A DNA stretch of 10,907 bases. It comes from Planctomycetota bacterium (GTDB lineage Bacteria; Planctomycetota; Phycisphaerae; UBA1845; PWPN01). The stretch lies in assembly GCA_020346805.1 (NCBI GenBank), contig CP070790.1:1608520-1619426 (forward strand). The letters are read 5' to 3'. Below, one piece after another: positions 1 through 7,173 of the stretch. A model generated the notes under the pieces. That model worked only from the letters and a program-made list of their open reading frames with translations, was not told the origin of the DNA and made no database searches. How positions within the stretch are numbered: position 1 is the first letter of the stretch; each line of letters starts with the position of its first letter. The position numbers and the translations under genes were made by a program.

Positions 1-381
1 AGTACCGGTTGGGAAACATTGAATGCGATCAAAAATGAAGGACTACTCATATTGATTGACGCAGCAGAAGAAAATGAGCTATTTCCCGCCGGCCAATGGT
101 GCAGGCTTGATTATCCCCATACAAACGAGGTTATTATAAACTACAAACTGCGTGACACACATTCTATGAGTATAGATTCAATGCTTCGTATGGGGCATGC
201 CCTGGGCTGGCTTCCCCCCGAGGTCTGGATTTATGTTATTGCCGGGAAATGTTTTCAGCCAGAAGCCGGTATTTCTCCTTCGGTTGCAAAAGCGATAAAT
301 CAAATCGCCGGACAAATTGAATCAGACATCCGTATCTGGTCGCAGAAAAACAACCCAGCACCAGACTCCATCTGTATATAA
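1..381 (+). CDS. [NiFe]-hydrogenase maturation peptidase, M52 family (HyaD/HybD-like), 5'-truncated
   Basis: M52 peptidases clip the C-terminal tail of the hydrogenase large subunit in the cytoplasm after nickel insertion, and check for the metal directly. The reading frame is open from base 1, so the N-terminal part, which would carry the first metal ligand (GNxxxxD/E-DGxG motif), lies outside the window. What remains is typical of the family: a strand ending in LLILIDAAEE, whose Asp (codon 20 from base 1) matches the second nickel ligand (Asp62 of HybD), then RDTHSMSIDSMLRMG, whose His (codon 54) matches the third ligand (His93 of HybD), then a strand VWIYVIAG and the helix-forming GISPSVAKAINQIAGQIESD. 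A TTG at 19 is only an internal codon. The gene is 135 bases upstream of the histidine kinase. The hydrogenase subunits are not visible and may lie to the left. Family assignment is firm; the exact hydrogenase partner is unknown. Confidence 0.85.
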   Translation, partial: STGWETLNAIKNEGLLILIDAAEENELFPAGQWCRLDYPHTNEVIINYKLRDTHSMSIDSMLRMGHALGWLPPEVWIYVIAGKCFQPEAGISPSVAKAINQIAGQIESDIRIWSQKNNPAPDSICI

Positions 382-516
382 AGGTGATATTTTGAAATGT
401 ATCATGAGTTAAATAGTGGAAAATTCGGCATCGACGTATGAATAAAATATACATAGAATAATAGTACTATCCGACGATAATTATTTAATATAGAGCTGAC
501 ATAGGCGAAACAAATA

Positions 517-2442
517 ATGACAGTTCGGTTTAAATTAACCATGGCTTTTATTGCGGTAATACTGGTGGCCAACTCAGTATTATCCCTGGTAACTGTCAAA
601 CACGTTGGACGGGTATGGTTAGAGGAAGTACAAACCCGCGTTCGGCTGGATCTTAATTCGGCTCGGGCATCATATAACAACCATCTCGATGGCATCGTAC
701 GTTTTCTTCAAGCAGCATCACTACATCGAGTAATTGCCGCCGGAGCAGCAAAGAGCAATCGAGAAGAAATGGTGGATCGTCTACAAAAGGTTTATCGCAA
801 TGGAGGTATGGATATTGTATCACTGATCGGGCCTGATGGTCGTGTGCTTTATCGGGCGCAGAATCCTCAAATATCTGGCGATGATCTATCAGCAAATCCG
901 CTAATAGAAATTGCGCTTAAAAAAAGAAGTACTGTTGCCGGTACTGTTATTCTGTCGGCAGAAGACTTGGAAAAGGAAGGATACGACTTGGTTAAGCGAG
1001 CCCGCTTTAAGCTCTTACTCACTCCCAAAGCCCGGCCCACTACCGATGAATACCGAACCGATGGTATGGTTGTGGCGGCGGCGATACCGATTCTGGATTC
1101 TCAGGGTGAGCTATTAGGTGTTTTATACGGGGGAGATTTACTGAATCGTCGGTATACAATTGTGGATGCCATTAAAGATGAAGTATTCGCTCATGAAATC
1201 TTTGAAGGCAAAGATATTGGTACCGTAACTATCTTTCAAGGTGATCTGCGTATCTCCACCAACGTTACCAAGCAAGATGGAACGCGGGCGGTAGGAACCC
1301 GGCTCAGCGATGTAGTTTATAAGAAGGTGCTAGATCAGGGGGGCATCTGGGCCGATCGGGCCTTTGTGGTTAATGACTGGTACATAACCGCCTATGAACC
1401 GATTCGCGATCCGACAGAAAAAATCATCGGTGCCCTTTATGTCGGGCTGCTTGAAGCACCATTTGCCCATAAACAGACAATCATTATTGGTGTATTCCTG
1501 GTGATTGTCTTGGCAACAACACTAGCAAGCCTGGTACTGTTATTTTTTGTTACCAAACTGGTACTACGTCCCATTGGTCAAATTACCACCATGTCCCGGA
1601 AGGTGGTCGATGGTGATTTACGTGCCCGGGTGGGGATTCGCCCACCAGGCGAAATGGGAGTCTTGTGCCAAGCTATTGATGCGATGGCTGATGCCGTCGA
1701 ACAACGTGAGGAACAATTGAAGCTGGCCACCCGTCAACAAATTGGACGAAGCGAAAAACTGGCATCTATAGGACGGTTAGCTGCGGGCATTGCTCACGAA
1801 ATTAACAATCCTCTAACCGGCGTGTTGACCTTCGCTCATCTGCTTCGACAAAAAGAGAATATGGATGAGCAGGACAAACAAGATCTAGACTTGATTATTA
1901 ATGAAACAACCCGTGCAGGTGAGATCGTACGCGGTCTGTTAGATTTCGCCCGGGAAAGACCGGCGGTTAAAGAACCATTGGAAATCAACGAGGTAATAAC
2001 ACAAACCCTTCGACTCATTCGCGGCCAAAAGCAATTCGAGCAGATCATTATTGAAGAGAAGCTTAATGATAATGTACCTAGAATAAACGGCGACATGAAT
2101 CAACTGCAACAAGTGCTGCTTAATCTTTCATTAAATGCCTGTGAGGCCATGTCTGATGGTGGTACCCTGACGATAAGTACGGAAAGTCAAAACAACAAAG
2201 CTTTTGTTAAAGTAACCGATAACGGTTCAGGTATCAAAAAAGAACATCTTGATCAGATATTTGAGCCATTTTTCAGCACTAAACCTGCCGGCAAGGGTAC
2301 CGGTTTGGGATTGAGTGTTTCATATGGTATTATTCAACAGCACGGCGGCAACCTTGAAGTCGAGAGCCAGGAAGGCAAGGGAACCACCTTTACCATTATC
2401 TTACCTTGCGTTTCTGAATCTCAAACAGACCATCACAGTTGA
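517..2442 (+). CDS. Membrane sensor histidine kinase with extracytoplasmic Cache-like domain, HAMP, HisKA and HATPase_c
   Basis: This is a 641-residue two-component kinase of the inner membrane. A membrane segment at about residues 7-27 and a second at about 320-345 enclose a roughly 290-residue extracytoplasmic sensor that resembles the double-Cache/sCache_3 type (strands such as DIVSLIGPDGRVLYRA and GELLGVLYGGDLL). Then come HAMP (about 346-400), HisKA with the phospho-accepting His427 in LAAGIAHEINNPLTG, and HATPase_c with N-box Asn540 (NLSLNACEAM), G1 box VTDNGSGI at 566-573, F-box FEPFFSTK at 582-589 and G2 box GTGLGLS at 594-600. All catalytic boxes are intact, so it should be active. 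The NtrB-like HEINNPL H-box fits the NtrC-type regulator that follows 11 bases later, its obvious partner. The start ATG has only a weak upstream AGGCGA. The ligand is unknown; small carboxylates or other small molecules are usual for Cache domains. Confidence 0.95.
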   Translation: MTVRFKLTMAFIAVILVANSVLSLVTVKHVGRVWLEEVQTRVRLDLNSARASYNNHLDGIVRFLQAASLHRVIAAGAAKSNREEMVDRLQKVYRNGGMDIVSLIGPDGRVLYRAQNPQISGDDLSANPLIEIALKKRSTVAGTVILSAEDLEKEGYDLVKRARFKLLLTPKARPTTDEYRTDGMVVAAAIPILDSQGELLGVLYGGDLLNRRYTIVDAIKDEVFAHEIFEGKDIGTVTIFQGDLRISTNVTKQDGTRAVGTRLSDVVYKKVLDQGGIWADRAFVVNDWYITAYEPIRDPTEKIIGALYVGLLEAPFAHKQTIIIGVFLVIVLATTLASLVLLFFVTKLVLRPIGQITTMSRKVVDGDLRARVGIRPPGEMGVLCQAIDAMADAVEQREEQLKLATRQQIGRSEKLASIGRLAAGIAHEINNPLTGVLTFAHLLRQKENMDEQDKQDLDLIINETTRAGEIVRGLLDFARERPAVKEPLEINEVITQTLRLIRGQKQFEQIIIEEKLNDNVPRINGDMNQLQQVLLNLSLNACEAMSDGGTLTISTESQNNKAFVKVTDNGSGIKKEHLDQIFEPFFSTKPAGKGTGLGLSVSYGIIQQHGGNLEVESQEGKGTTFTIILPCVSESQTDHHS

Positions 2443-2453
2443 AAGGTAATTTC

Positions 2454-3893
2454 ATGAGTGAATCAGGATTTGAGCAACAAAATGGAATCAACAATCAGAG
2501 AATCCTGGTCATTGATGACGAAGCGGTCATCGGCCTGAGCTGCAAACGAACTCTCTGCCCCGAAGGGTATGAAGTTGAAGTTTGCCAGAATGCACATGAT
2601 GGGCAGCAGGTGGCATTATCAGGTAAGTTTGATATGATCCTGCTGGACCTTATGATGCCGGACATTAACGGCATGGAGATACTCAAACGTATTAAAGCAG
2701 AAGGTGTAATGTCTGAGGTGATAATTATCACCGGACATTCAACGGTGGAATCGGCAGTGGAAGCAATGAAGTTGGGGGCGGCTGACTATATAAGTAAACC
2801 CTTTTCGCCTGATCAGCTCAAAATGGCCCTTCAAAAAGTATGGGAACACTCCCGCCTGCTCCGTGAAAACGTAGCCCTGCGACGTGAATTGGAGGTAAAT
2901 CAGGGATTCGAAGGGATCATTGGTGAAAGCAAACCGATGCAACAGGTATTTTCACTTATCAAACGTGTTGCCCCTACCGACGGTACGATTTTGATCACCG
3001 GCGAAAGCGGAACGGGAAAGGAAATGGTCGTCCGGGTTATACATCGGCTCAGCAATCGCAAAGACCATCCCTTATTGGCTTGTGATTGTAGTGCGCTGGT
3101 CCCTACTTTGCTCGAAAGTGAGCTGTTTGGCCATGTCAAAGGTTCGTTTTCAGGGGCCATCGCCACCAAGCAGGGTCTTTTCGAGGTTGCACATAAGGGA
3201 ACCTTGTTTCTTGATGAAGTAGCAAACCTCAGTATGGAAATCCAGAGCAAACTGTTGAGGGTACTGGAAACCAAGCAGTTGAAAAAGGTCGGCGATACCA
3301 CAGAACGTGAAATTGATATCCGCCTCATAACCGCTACCAATCGCGACTTGGCGGAGATGGTCAATGAAGGAGCTTTTCGTGAGGATCTTTATTATCGTCT
3401 CAATGTAGTGCCCGTTTATCTGCCACCGTTGCGTGAGCGTCAAGGTGATATTCCGCTGCTTGCCGTTTTGTTTCTGGAAAACTTCTGCAAAAAACATAAT
3501 CTTAAACTGGAAGGCTTTACGCCCGAGGCCATGGCCAAGATGGAAAGCTATCATTGGCCCGGTAACGTACGCGAACTCAGAAACATCGTGGAAAGAATCG
3601 CTATTCTCTGTGACTCCAGCCGTATTGAACCTAGGCACCTGCCAACGGAAATATGCCAGGCCCCCATTCGCCCCACCATCACTCAGCTTCCTCATAACTG
3701 GGAACAATTCAAGAAACTTAAGCAGGAGGTAAGAGATGCGGCAGTGCAGGAACTTGAACGGCGCTTTTTAATTGAAGCCCTGCAACAAAGTGAGGGGAAT
3801 GTCAGCAAGGCCGCTGAAGAGGTAGGTATGCAGCGGACTAACCTTCATGCCCTGCTGCGAAAATATGGGATGTCATCTGAGATCTCCTCATAA
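2454..3893 (+). CDS. NtrC-family sigma-54-dependent response regulator
   Basis: A 479-residue transcription activator with receiver, AAA+ and Fis-type DNA-binding domains. I chose ATG 2454 because AAAGG (2442-2446) sits seven bases upstream; a TTG at 2439 would overlap the kinase stop and has no better site. Receiver: Asp21/Asp22, phosphorylation site Asp65 (ILLDLMMPD), Thr93 and Lys115. AAA+ domain: Walker A GESGTGKE (183-190), L1 loop GSFSGA (230-235, usual form GAFTGA), Walker B LFLDE (251-255), ITATNRDL, and arginine-finger region REDLYYRLNV. The C-terminal helix-turn-helix (about 440-475) contains EGNVSKAAEEVGMQRTNLH. It is co-transcribed with the kinase and is the likely activator of the sigma-54 promoter at 4115-4130. 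The two changes in the sigma-54-contacting loop are conservative (Ala to Ser, Thr to Ser), so activity is expected but not proven. Confidence 0.95.
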   Translation: MSESGFEQQNGINNQRILVIDDEAVIGLSCKRTLCPEGYEVEVCQNAHDGQQVALSGKFDMILLDLMMPDINGMEILKRIKAEGVMSEVIIITGHSTVESAVEAMKLGAADYISKPFSPDQLKMALQKVWEHSRLLRENVALRRELEVNQGFEGIIGESKPMQQVFSLIKRVAPTDGTILITGESGTGKEMVVRVIHRLSNRKDHPLLACDCSALVPTLLESELFGHVKGSFSGAIATKQGLFEVAHKGTLFLDEVANLSMEIQSKLLRVLETKQLKKVGDTTEREIDIRLITATNRDLAEMVNEGAFREDLYYRLNVVPVYLPPLRERQGDIPLLAVLFLENFCKKHNLKLEGFTPEAMAKMESYHWPGNVRELRNIVERIAILCDSSRIEPRHLPTEICQAPIRPTITQLPHNWEQFKKLKQEVRDAAVQELERRFLIEALQQSEGNVSKAAEEVGMQRTNLHALLRKYGMSSEISS

Positions 3894-3969
3894 ATCGATA
3901 ATATCAATCCACGTTAAAGCACTGATATCAATCTTCAACGAATTACACAACAGGCATACTGATTGCGGC

Positions 3970-3995
3970 ATACACTGTATGATTGATTCATACAC
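3970..3995 (+). promoter_or_regulatory. Probable upstream activator-binding site (ATACACTGTATG, then ATACAC 20 bases on)
   Basis: ATACACTGTATG at 3970-3981 contains the perfect dyad ATACA-C-TGTAT. A second ATACAC begins exactly 20 bases later, at 3990, which puts both on the same DNA face. Further CATAC half-sites lie at 3955 and 4002. The site is centred about 160 bases before the predicted start of transcription, a normal distance for an NtrC-type activator. The same element with the same spacing recurs at 9102-9127. Binding by the regulator encoded at 2454-3893 is inferred. Confidence 0.6.
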
Positions 3996-4052
3996 AAGTG
4001 ACATACCACTATTTGTATAACCACAAAGGAAGCACAAATTCAAGTAATTATC

Positions 4053-4092
4053 GCCTATTTTTGTAATCCCTCGAACGATATTTGCCTATTTT
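4053..4092 (+). repeat. Direct repeat GCCTATTTT, two copies 31 bases apart
   Basis: GCCTATTTT occurs at 4053-4061 and again at 4084-4092, between the activator-type site and the -24/-12 promoter. A 31-base interval is about three helical turns. It could be a second protein-binding site or a DNA-bending element, but there is no independent support. Confidence 0.35.
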
Positions 4093-4114
4093 ATCAGCAT
4101 CATCCTTATATATC

Positions 4115-4130
4115 TGGCACAGATGTTGCA
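4115..4130 (+). promoter_or_regulatory. Sigma-54 (-24/-12) promoter
   Basis: TGGCACAGATGTTGCA matches the sigma-54 consensus TGGCACrNNNNTTGCA at every constrained position, with GG (4116-4117) and GC (4128-4129) at the required spacing. Transcription should begin near 4141, leaving about 38 bases of leader before the ATG at 4179. With the activator-type repeat upstream and an NtrC-family gene just before it, this is a complete sigma-54 control region. Confidence 0.9.
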
Positions 4131-4178
4131 TAAATATGTTTACCGGGATGCGTAAGCGTTTGGCACGGAAATCGATTT

Positions 4179-4550
4179 ATGTTTGATGATCCAAGGTTAC
4201 TGGTTATCGATGACGAGCAGACAATCTGCCAGGGTTGTCAACGTATCTTTTCCTCACAGGGATTCAGGGTAGAGACAAGTGACGATGCACCTGAAGGATT
4301 AAGGCTGGCAGAAGCAAACAATTATGCGGTTATTTTACTCGATATCAAAATGCCATCCATGAGTGGGATAGAGTTTCTCGCTGAGTTACGAAAAGTCAAA
4401 CCGGATGTTCCCGTAATCATTATCACCGGCTATCCCAATACATCCGATGTGTTATCGGCAATGCGTCTAGGCGCTGTGGATTACATTACCAAGCCCTTTG
4501 TACCTGAGAAAATTACTGAAACAGTTCAAAGATTATTGCGGCAACAAAGA
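4179..4550 (+). repeat. Receiver copy 1 of an internal duplication
   Basis: Residues 1-124 align without gaps to residues 353-476 (5235-5606), with 92 of 124 identical by hand count. The match begins at the Met of each copy (MFDDPRLLV against MVDDPRLLV) and is also visible in the DNA, for example gatgatccaag followed by ttactggt in both. The match stops upstream of both start codons, as expected if a 5' gene segment was duplicated. Confidence 0.9.
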
Positions 4551-6833
4551 TTTGAACTGCAGGTACCGGCAAATGGAGAATTTAACTCTGGGGAGACTTC
4601 GTGGTCGGCAAAAAATGACTCTTTACCAGCCGGGCTTTCTTTGATGTATCCGCAGACAGAATCGGTAGCGGAATTGGGCATCTGGGAAAAATCACTGATT
4701 TATGGTCTTATTGCTGTAATCGGGGCTCTTATCGGTTCAATGTCTGGTGGAATCGTGACTCACTTTTTTCTCATGCCATTTGGAATAGCAACCTTCGGCC
4801 CCCAATTTGGATTTGATTTGGCAGAAACACTGATTGGGATAATAGGCGTTTTTGGCGGTATGACCATTGGAATCGCTTGCAGCTTTCTATTAGTCAAAAT
4901 GCGCCTTATTTACCGCGATCCCCCAGGTCACTGTAATGAATGCGGCTACAATTTATCGGGAAATGTAAGTGGGATTTGTCCTGAATGCGGCGTTTCCTGG
5001 TTAACTAACATGAGCGAAACATTAGCACGTTTAAATGTTCCGGTATGCTCGGGGATTTATTCTCGTGGCAGCACCACAGATAACAGTAACGATGAACATG
5101 AAGGTCCACAAAACAGGAAGGTTGGAAAAAATCCGCCTTCATATAGACCAGATAATCAATTTTACACGTCTTCAGATAGACGTCACAGAATCACATTGAC
5201 AGGTAAATCAAAAACATGCTACGGGAATAAAGTCATGGTCGATGATCCAAGATTACTGGTAGTCGATGACGAGGAATCAATCTGCCAGGGATGTCAGCGT
5301 ATTTTTTCGCGCCAGGGATTCATGGTTGAGACAAGCCGGGATGCCTGTGAGGGGCTGAGCCTGGCTTCAGAAAAAAATTATGATGCCATTCTGCTCGATA
5401 TCAAGATGCCGACCATGGATGGCATAATGTTTCTACAGGAGCTACGAAAAGCCAAGCCTGATGTCCCTGTAATAATTATCACCGGTTACCCCAATATCCC
5501 CAATGCGGTATCAGCGATGCGTTTAGGGGCATCGGATTTCATAACTAAACCCTTTACGCCGGAACAGATCACACAGACGGTTAAAAGACTGTTGAAACAC
5601 CAACGCCCAAACATCAATTCAACAGAAAAATCCAACAATATATCGACAAAAGTTGCTACGGCTGACCAAACGACCAGCGAGTTCCGTTTTTGGGATGAAT
5701 CATGGATTCAAGTGGGGAATGATGGATTAGTTCGTGTTGGGGCCATGCTGACCAGCCCACTAACGTCGACCTTTGAAGGTATTTATCTGCCAAAGGTTGG
5801 GGAAGAAGTTTACCAGGGATTGCCATTGGCGGCCCTGATAATTAAGGGTAAAGCCCAATGCATTATTCCTGCCCCTGTTTCGGGCGCAGTTGCCGATGTT
5901 AATTCTTCACTAAGGGAAGACCCCTCAACATTATGGAATGATCCATTTGGTAGAGGCTGGATTGCCCGCATATCTGCAAAAAGTTTTGAAGAAGAAGTCA
6001 ATAATTGCACACTGCGTCAAGTGATTCTAGCTAATAGCAATAAAGTCACCGCCCTTGAGCAGAGCAAGCGATTGACATCTCTGGGATGTTGCGTCTGTAT
6101 CATATCAGATTCAGAGACGCTACAAACATATTTGCACGACAATAAATATAAAATATTGTTTATAGACGCAGCTTCATTCGGTGAAAATGGTCCGCAGCTG
6201 ATACAACTCATCAACGAAGCAGCGCCTTCATCAAAAATCGTGGTGTTTGCTTCTCCAAGCTCCCAGTGGGAAGCGGCTTATAGGGAGGGCGGAATCTTTT
6301 ATTATGCGGTAGAGCCCTTTACAGACAACGAGATTATCGATGTACTAGATGCGGCATTTTGTCCCATGTCACCTGGATCGGTCCGAGGGCCGCAACAAAC
6401 AATCTCCTCACAATCCGTCAATAAAATCGACATAACCAACCGTAATGGCACAAATGTATGCCTTATGGCTACCGGTGGATGGTTACGCAAAGACGATGGT
6501 CTCGGTTGGCAAATAAGGCACAAGCTGCTTGATCGAGGCTATCCCATTGAAACAACTTTGGGGAATTCATGCATTAACACGGTAAGAATAATGAAAGCGG
6601 TCGGCACCTGTGACCACCTGTTTATTCTAACCGCCAAAGATATGGACCGTATTCCAGGCAGCCTATTTTGCGATACCGATGGTAAGTATCTTTCGTTACC
6701 ACCGGAAAGTATTAAACGAGTGACAGCTTTAATGGTGCAAACTGATTCTTCCGGAAGCAGTCATCCTGAATTAGACGGTCAGATCACTGCAGCACTGGCT
6801 GAACATATCGCAAGGGAGTTGGAATCGTGCTAG
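4179..6833 (+). CDS. Multidomain fusion: receiver, membrane pair with zinc ribbon, receiver, GcvH-like domain, pseudo-receiver, M52-like domain
   Basis: An 884-residue protein whose domain order I do not recognise. Receiver 1 (1-124): Asp11/12, Asp55, Thr83, Lys105. Two membrane segments (about 171-200 and 211-241) lead to a zinc ribbon with Cys252, 255, 267 and 270. After a polar linker (about 281-352) comes receiver 2 (353-476): Asp363/364, Asp407, Thr435, Lys457. A glycine-cleavage-H-like domain (about 503-600) shows LPKVGEEVYQG, IKGKAQCIIPAPVSG and NDPFGRGWI; Lys558 falls at the lipoyl-lysine position. A degenerate receiver (about 612-730) keeps Asp663 but lacks the acidic pair and has Glu712 for the Lys. 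The C-terminal domain (about 758-880) opens with GGWLRKDDGLG (766-776), like M52 hydrogenase peptidases, but has Thr818 where the second metal ligand is expected and no ligand His. There is no DNA-binding domain. The ribosome site is weak (ACGGA, 4165-4169). It is expressed from the sigma-54 promoter. An internal start at ATG 5235 could give a soluble 532-residue form. Confidence 0.85.
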   Translation: MFDDPRLLVIDDEQTICQGCQRIFSSQGFRVETSDDAPEGLRLAEANNYAVILLDIKMPSMSGIEFLAELRKVKPDVPVIIITGYPNTSDVLSAMRLGAVDYITKPFVPEKITETVQRLLRQQRFELQVPANGEFNSGETSWSAKNDSLPAGLSLMYPQTESVAELGIWEKSLIYGLIAVIGALIGSMSGGIVTHFFLMPFGIATFGPQFGFDLAETLIGIIGVFGGMTIGIACSFLLVKMRLIYRDPPGHCNECGYNLSGNVSGICPECGVSWLTNMSETLARLNVPVCSGIYSRGSTTDNSNDEHEGPQNRKVGKNPPSYRPDNQFYTSSDRRHRITLTGKSKTCYGNKVMVDDPRLLVVDDEESICQGCQRIFSRQGFMVETSRDACEGLSLASEKNYDAILLDIKMPTMDGIMFLQELRKAKPDVPVIIITGYPNIPNAVSAMRLGASDFITKPFTPEQITQTVKRLLKHQRPNINSTEKSNNISTKVATADQTTSEFRFWDESWIQVGNDGLVRVGAMLTSPLTSTFEGIYLPKVGEEVYQGLPLAALIIKGKAQCIIPAPVSGAVADVNSSLREDPSTLWNDPFGRGWIARISAKSFEEEVNNCTLRQVILANSNKVTALEQSKRLTSLGCCVCIISDSETLQTYLHDNKYKILFIDAASFGENGPQLIQLINEAAPSSKIVVFASPSSQWEAAYREGGIFYYAVEPFTDNEIIDVLDAAFCPMSPGSVRGPQQTISSQSVNKIDITNRNGTNVCLMATGGWLRKDDGLGWQIRHKLLDRGYPIETTLGNSCINTVRIMKAVGTCDHLFILTAKDMDRIPGSLFCDTDGKYLSLPPESIKRVTALMVQTDSSGSSHPELDGQITAALAEHIARELESC
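5235..5606 (+). repeat. Receiver copy 2 of the internal duplication, with its own ATG
   Basis: Second copy of the receiver at 4179-4550. It begins with an in-frame ATG at 5235, preceded by a weak CGGGA (5222-5226), and by a linker (about 5020-5234) that reads like former non-coding DNA. This copy may once have been, or may still serve as, the start of a separate protein comprising receiver, GcvH-like, pseudo-receiver and M52-like domains. Confidence 0.85.
6812..6818 (+). promoter_or_regulatory. Ribosome binding site for the overlapping GTG frame at 6827
   Basis: AAGGGAG lies eight bases before GTG 6827, inside the end of the 884-residue gene. It is stronger than that gene's own ribosome site and supports the view that a coupled downstream gene once started here, or that a 37-residue peptide still does. 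Confidence 0.5.
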
Positions 6834-7125
6834 AAACCAATTTGATACAACTAAATAACAAGATCGGCACATCATTACAGACTCTATTGATGTCAAAAAC
6901 GTACATATTTCATGTGAATAACAATAAAGTCAAGGATTAAGGCGACTTAGATTGTGACCTACTTATCATAATGAATCTAGGCAATATGTCAGGACTCACG
7001 TGTATCCAGATCTGTAAAAGAGGTCAAATGATAAGGCGTACCAGTACATATTAGACGATTTTACCAAACTCATAAAAGGTGAAATACATATAACTATTAA
7101 TAAAAGTGCCACCGCGATTTATTAG
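6827..7125 (+). pseudogene. Decayed receiver-like gene coupled to the 884-residue gene
   Basis: GTG 6827 overlaps the preceding stop (6831-6833) and has a good ribosome site. The frame gives 37 residues (containing LIQLNNKIGTSLQTLLMSK) up to TAA 6938. Beyond this stop the same frame continues with DLDCDLLIIMNLGNMSGL, which resembles the middle of a receiver around the phosphorylation site (usual form DLLILDxNLPGMSGL), but the Asp is lost; it stops again at 7052. From about 7033 another frame gives KAYQYILDDFTKLIKGEI and more, to TAG 7125. Two stops plus a frame change indicate a broken response-regulator-like gene, probably with an internal deletion. Alternatives are a real 37-residue peptide or sequencing errors. 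The match is by eye and weak at the ends. Confidence 0.5.
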
Positions 7126-7173
7126 GATCTTTTCAATGGAAGATTAATATTGGACTACTATGAGGCCTAAAGC

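Noticed and set aside
461..470. Palindrome ATAGTACTAT upstream of the kinase
   Set aside because: It is short, AT-rich and isolated. It could be an operator, but no second copy or promoter element supports this.
2439..2453. TTG start for the NtrC-type regulator, five codons earlier
   Set aside because: It overlaps the kinase stop; ATG 2454 has AAAGG seven bases upstream and gives a normal N-terminus.
2900..3707. Long open frames on the minus strand inside the NtrC-type gene
   Set aside because: They run antisense through the AAA+ domain and have no family features or ribosome sites; the + strand protein accounts for the whole region.
4161..4176. A second TGGCACG just before the ATG of the fusion gene, like a -24 box
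   Set aside because: The -12 box would be TCGA instead of TTGC, and transcription would start inside the gene after its only usable ATG. The match at 4115-4130 is complete and well placed.
5196..5201. Perfect TTGACA before the internal ATG 5235
   Set aside because: No acceptable -10 box lies 15-19 bases downstream (CTACGG at 17), so an internal promoter is not supported.
7092..7111. TGGCAC on the minus strand
   Set aside because: The matching -12 position reads TTAA, not TTGC, and there is no minus-strand gene to drive.
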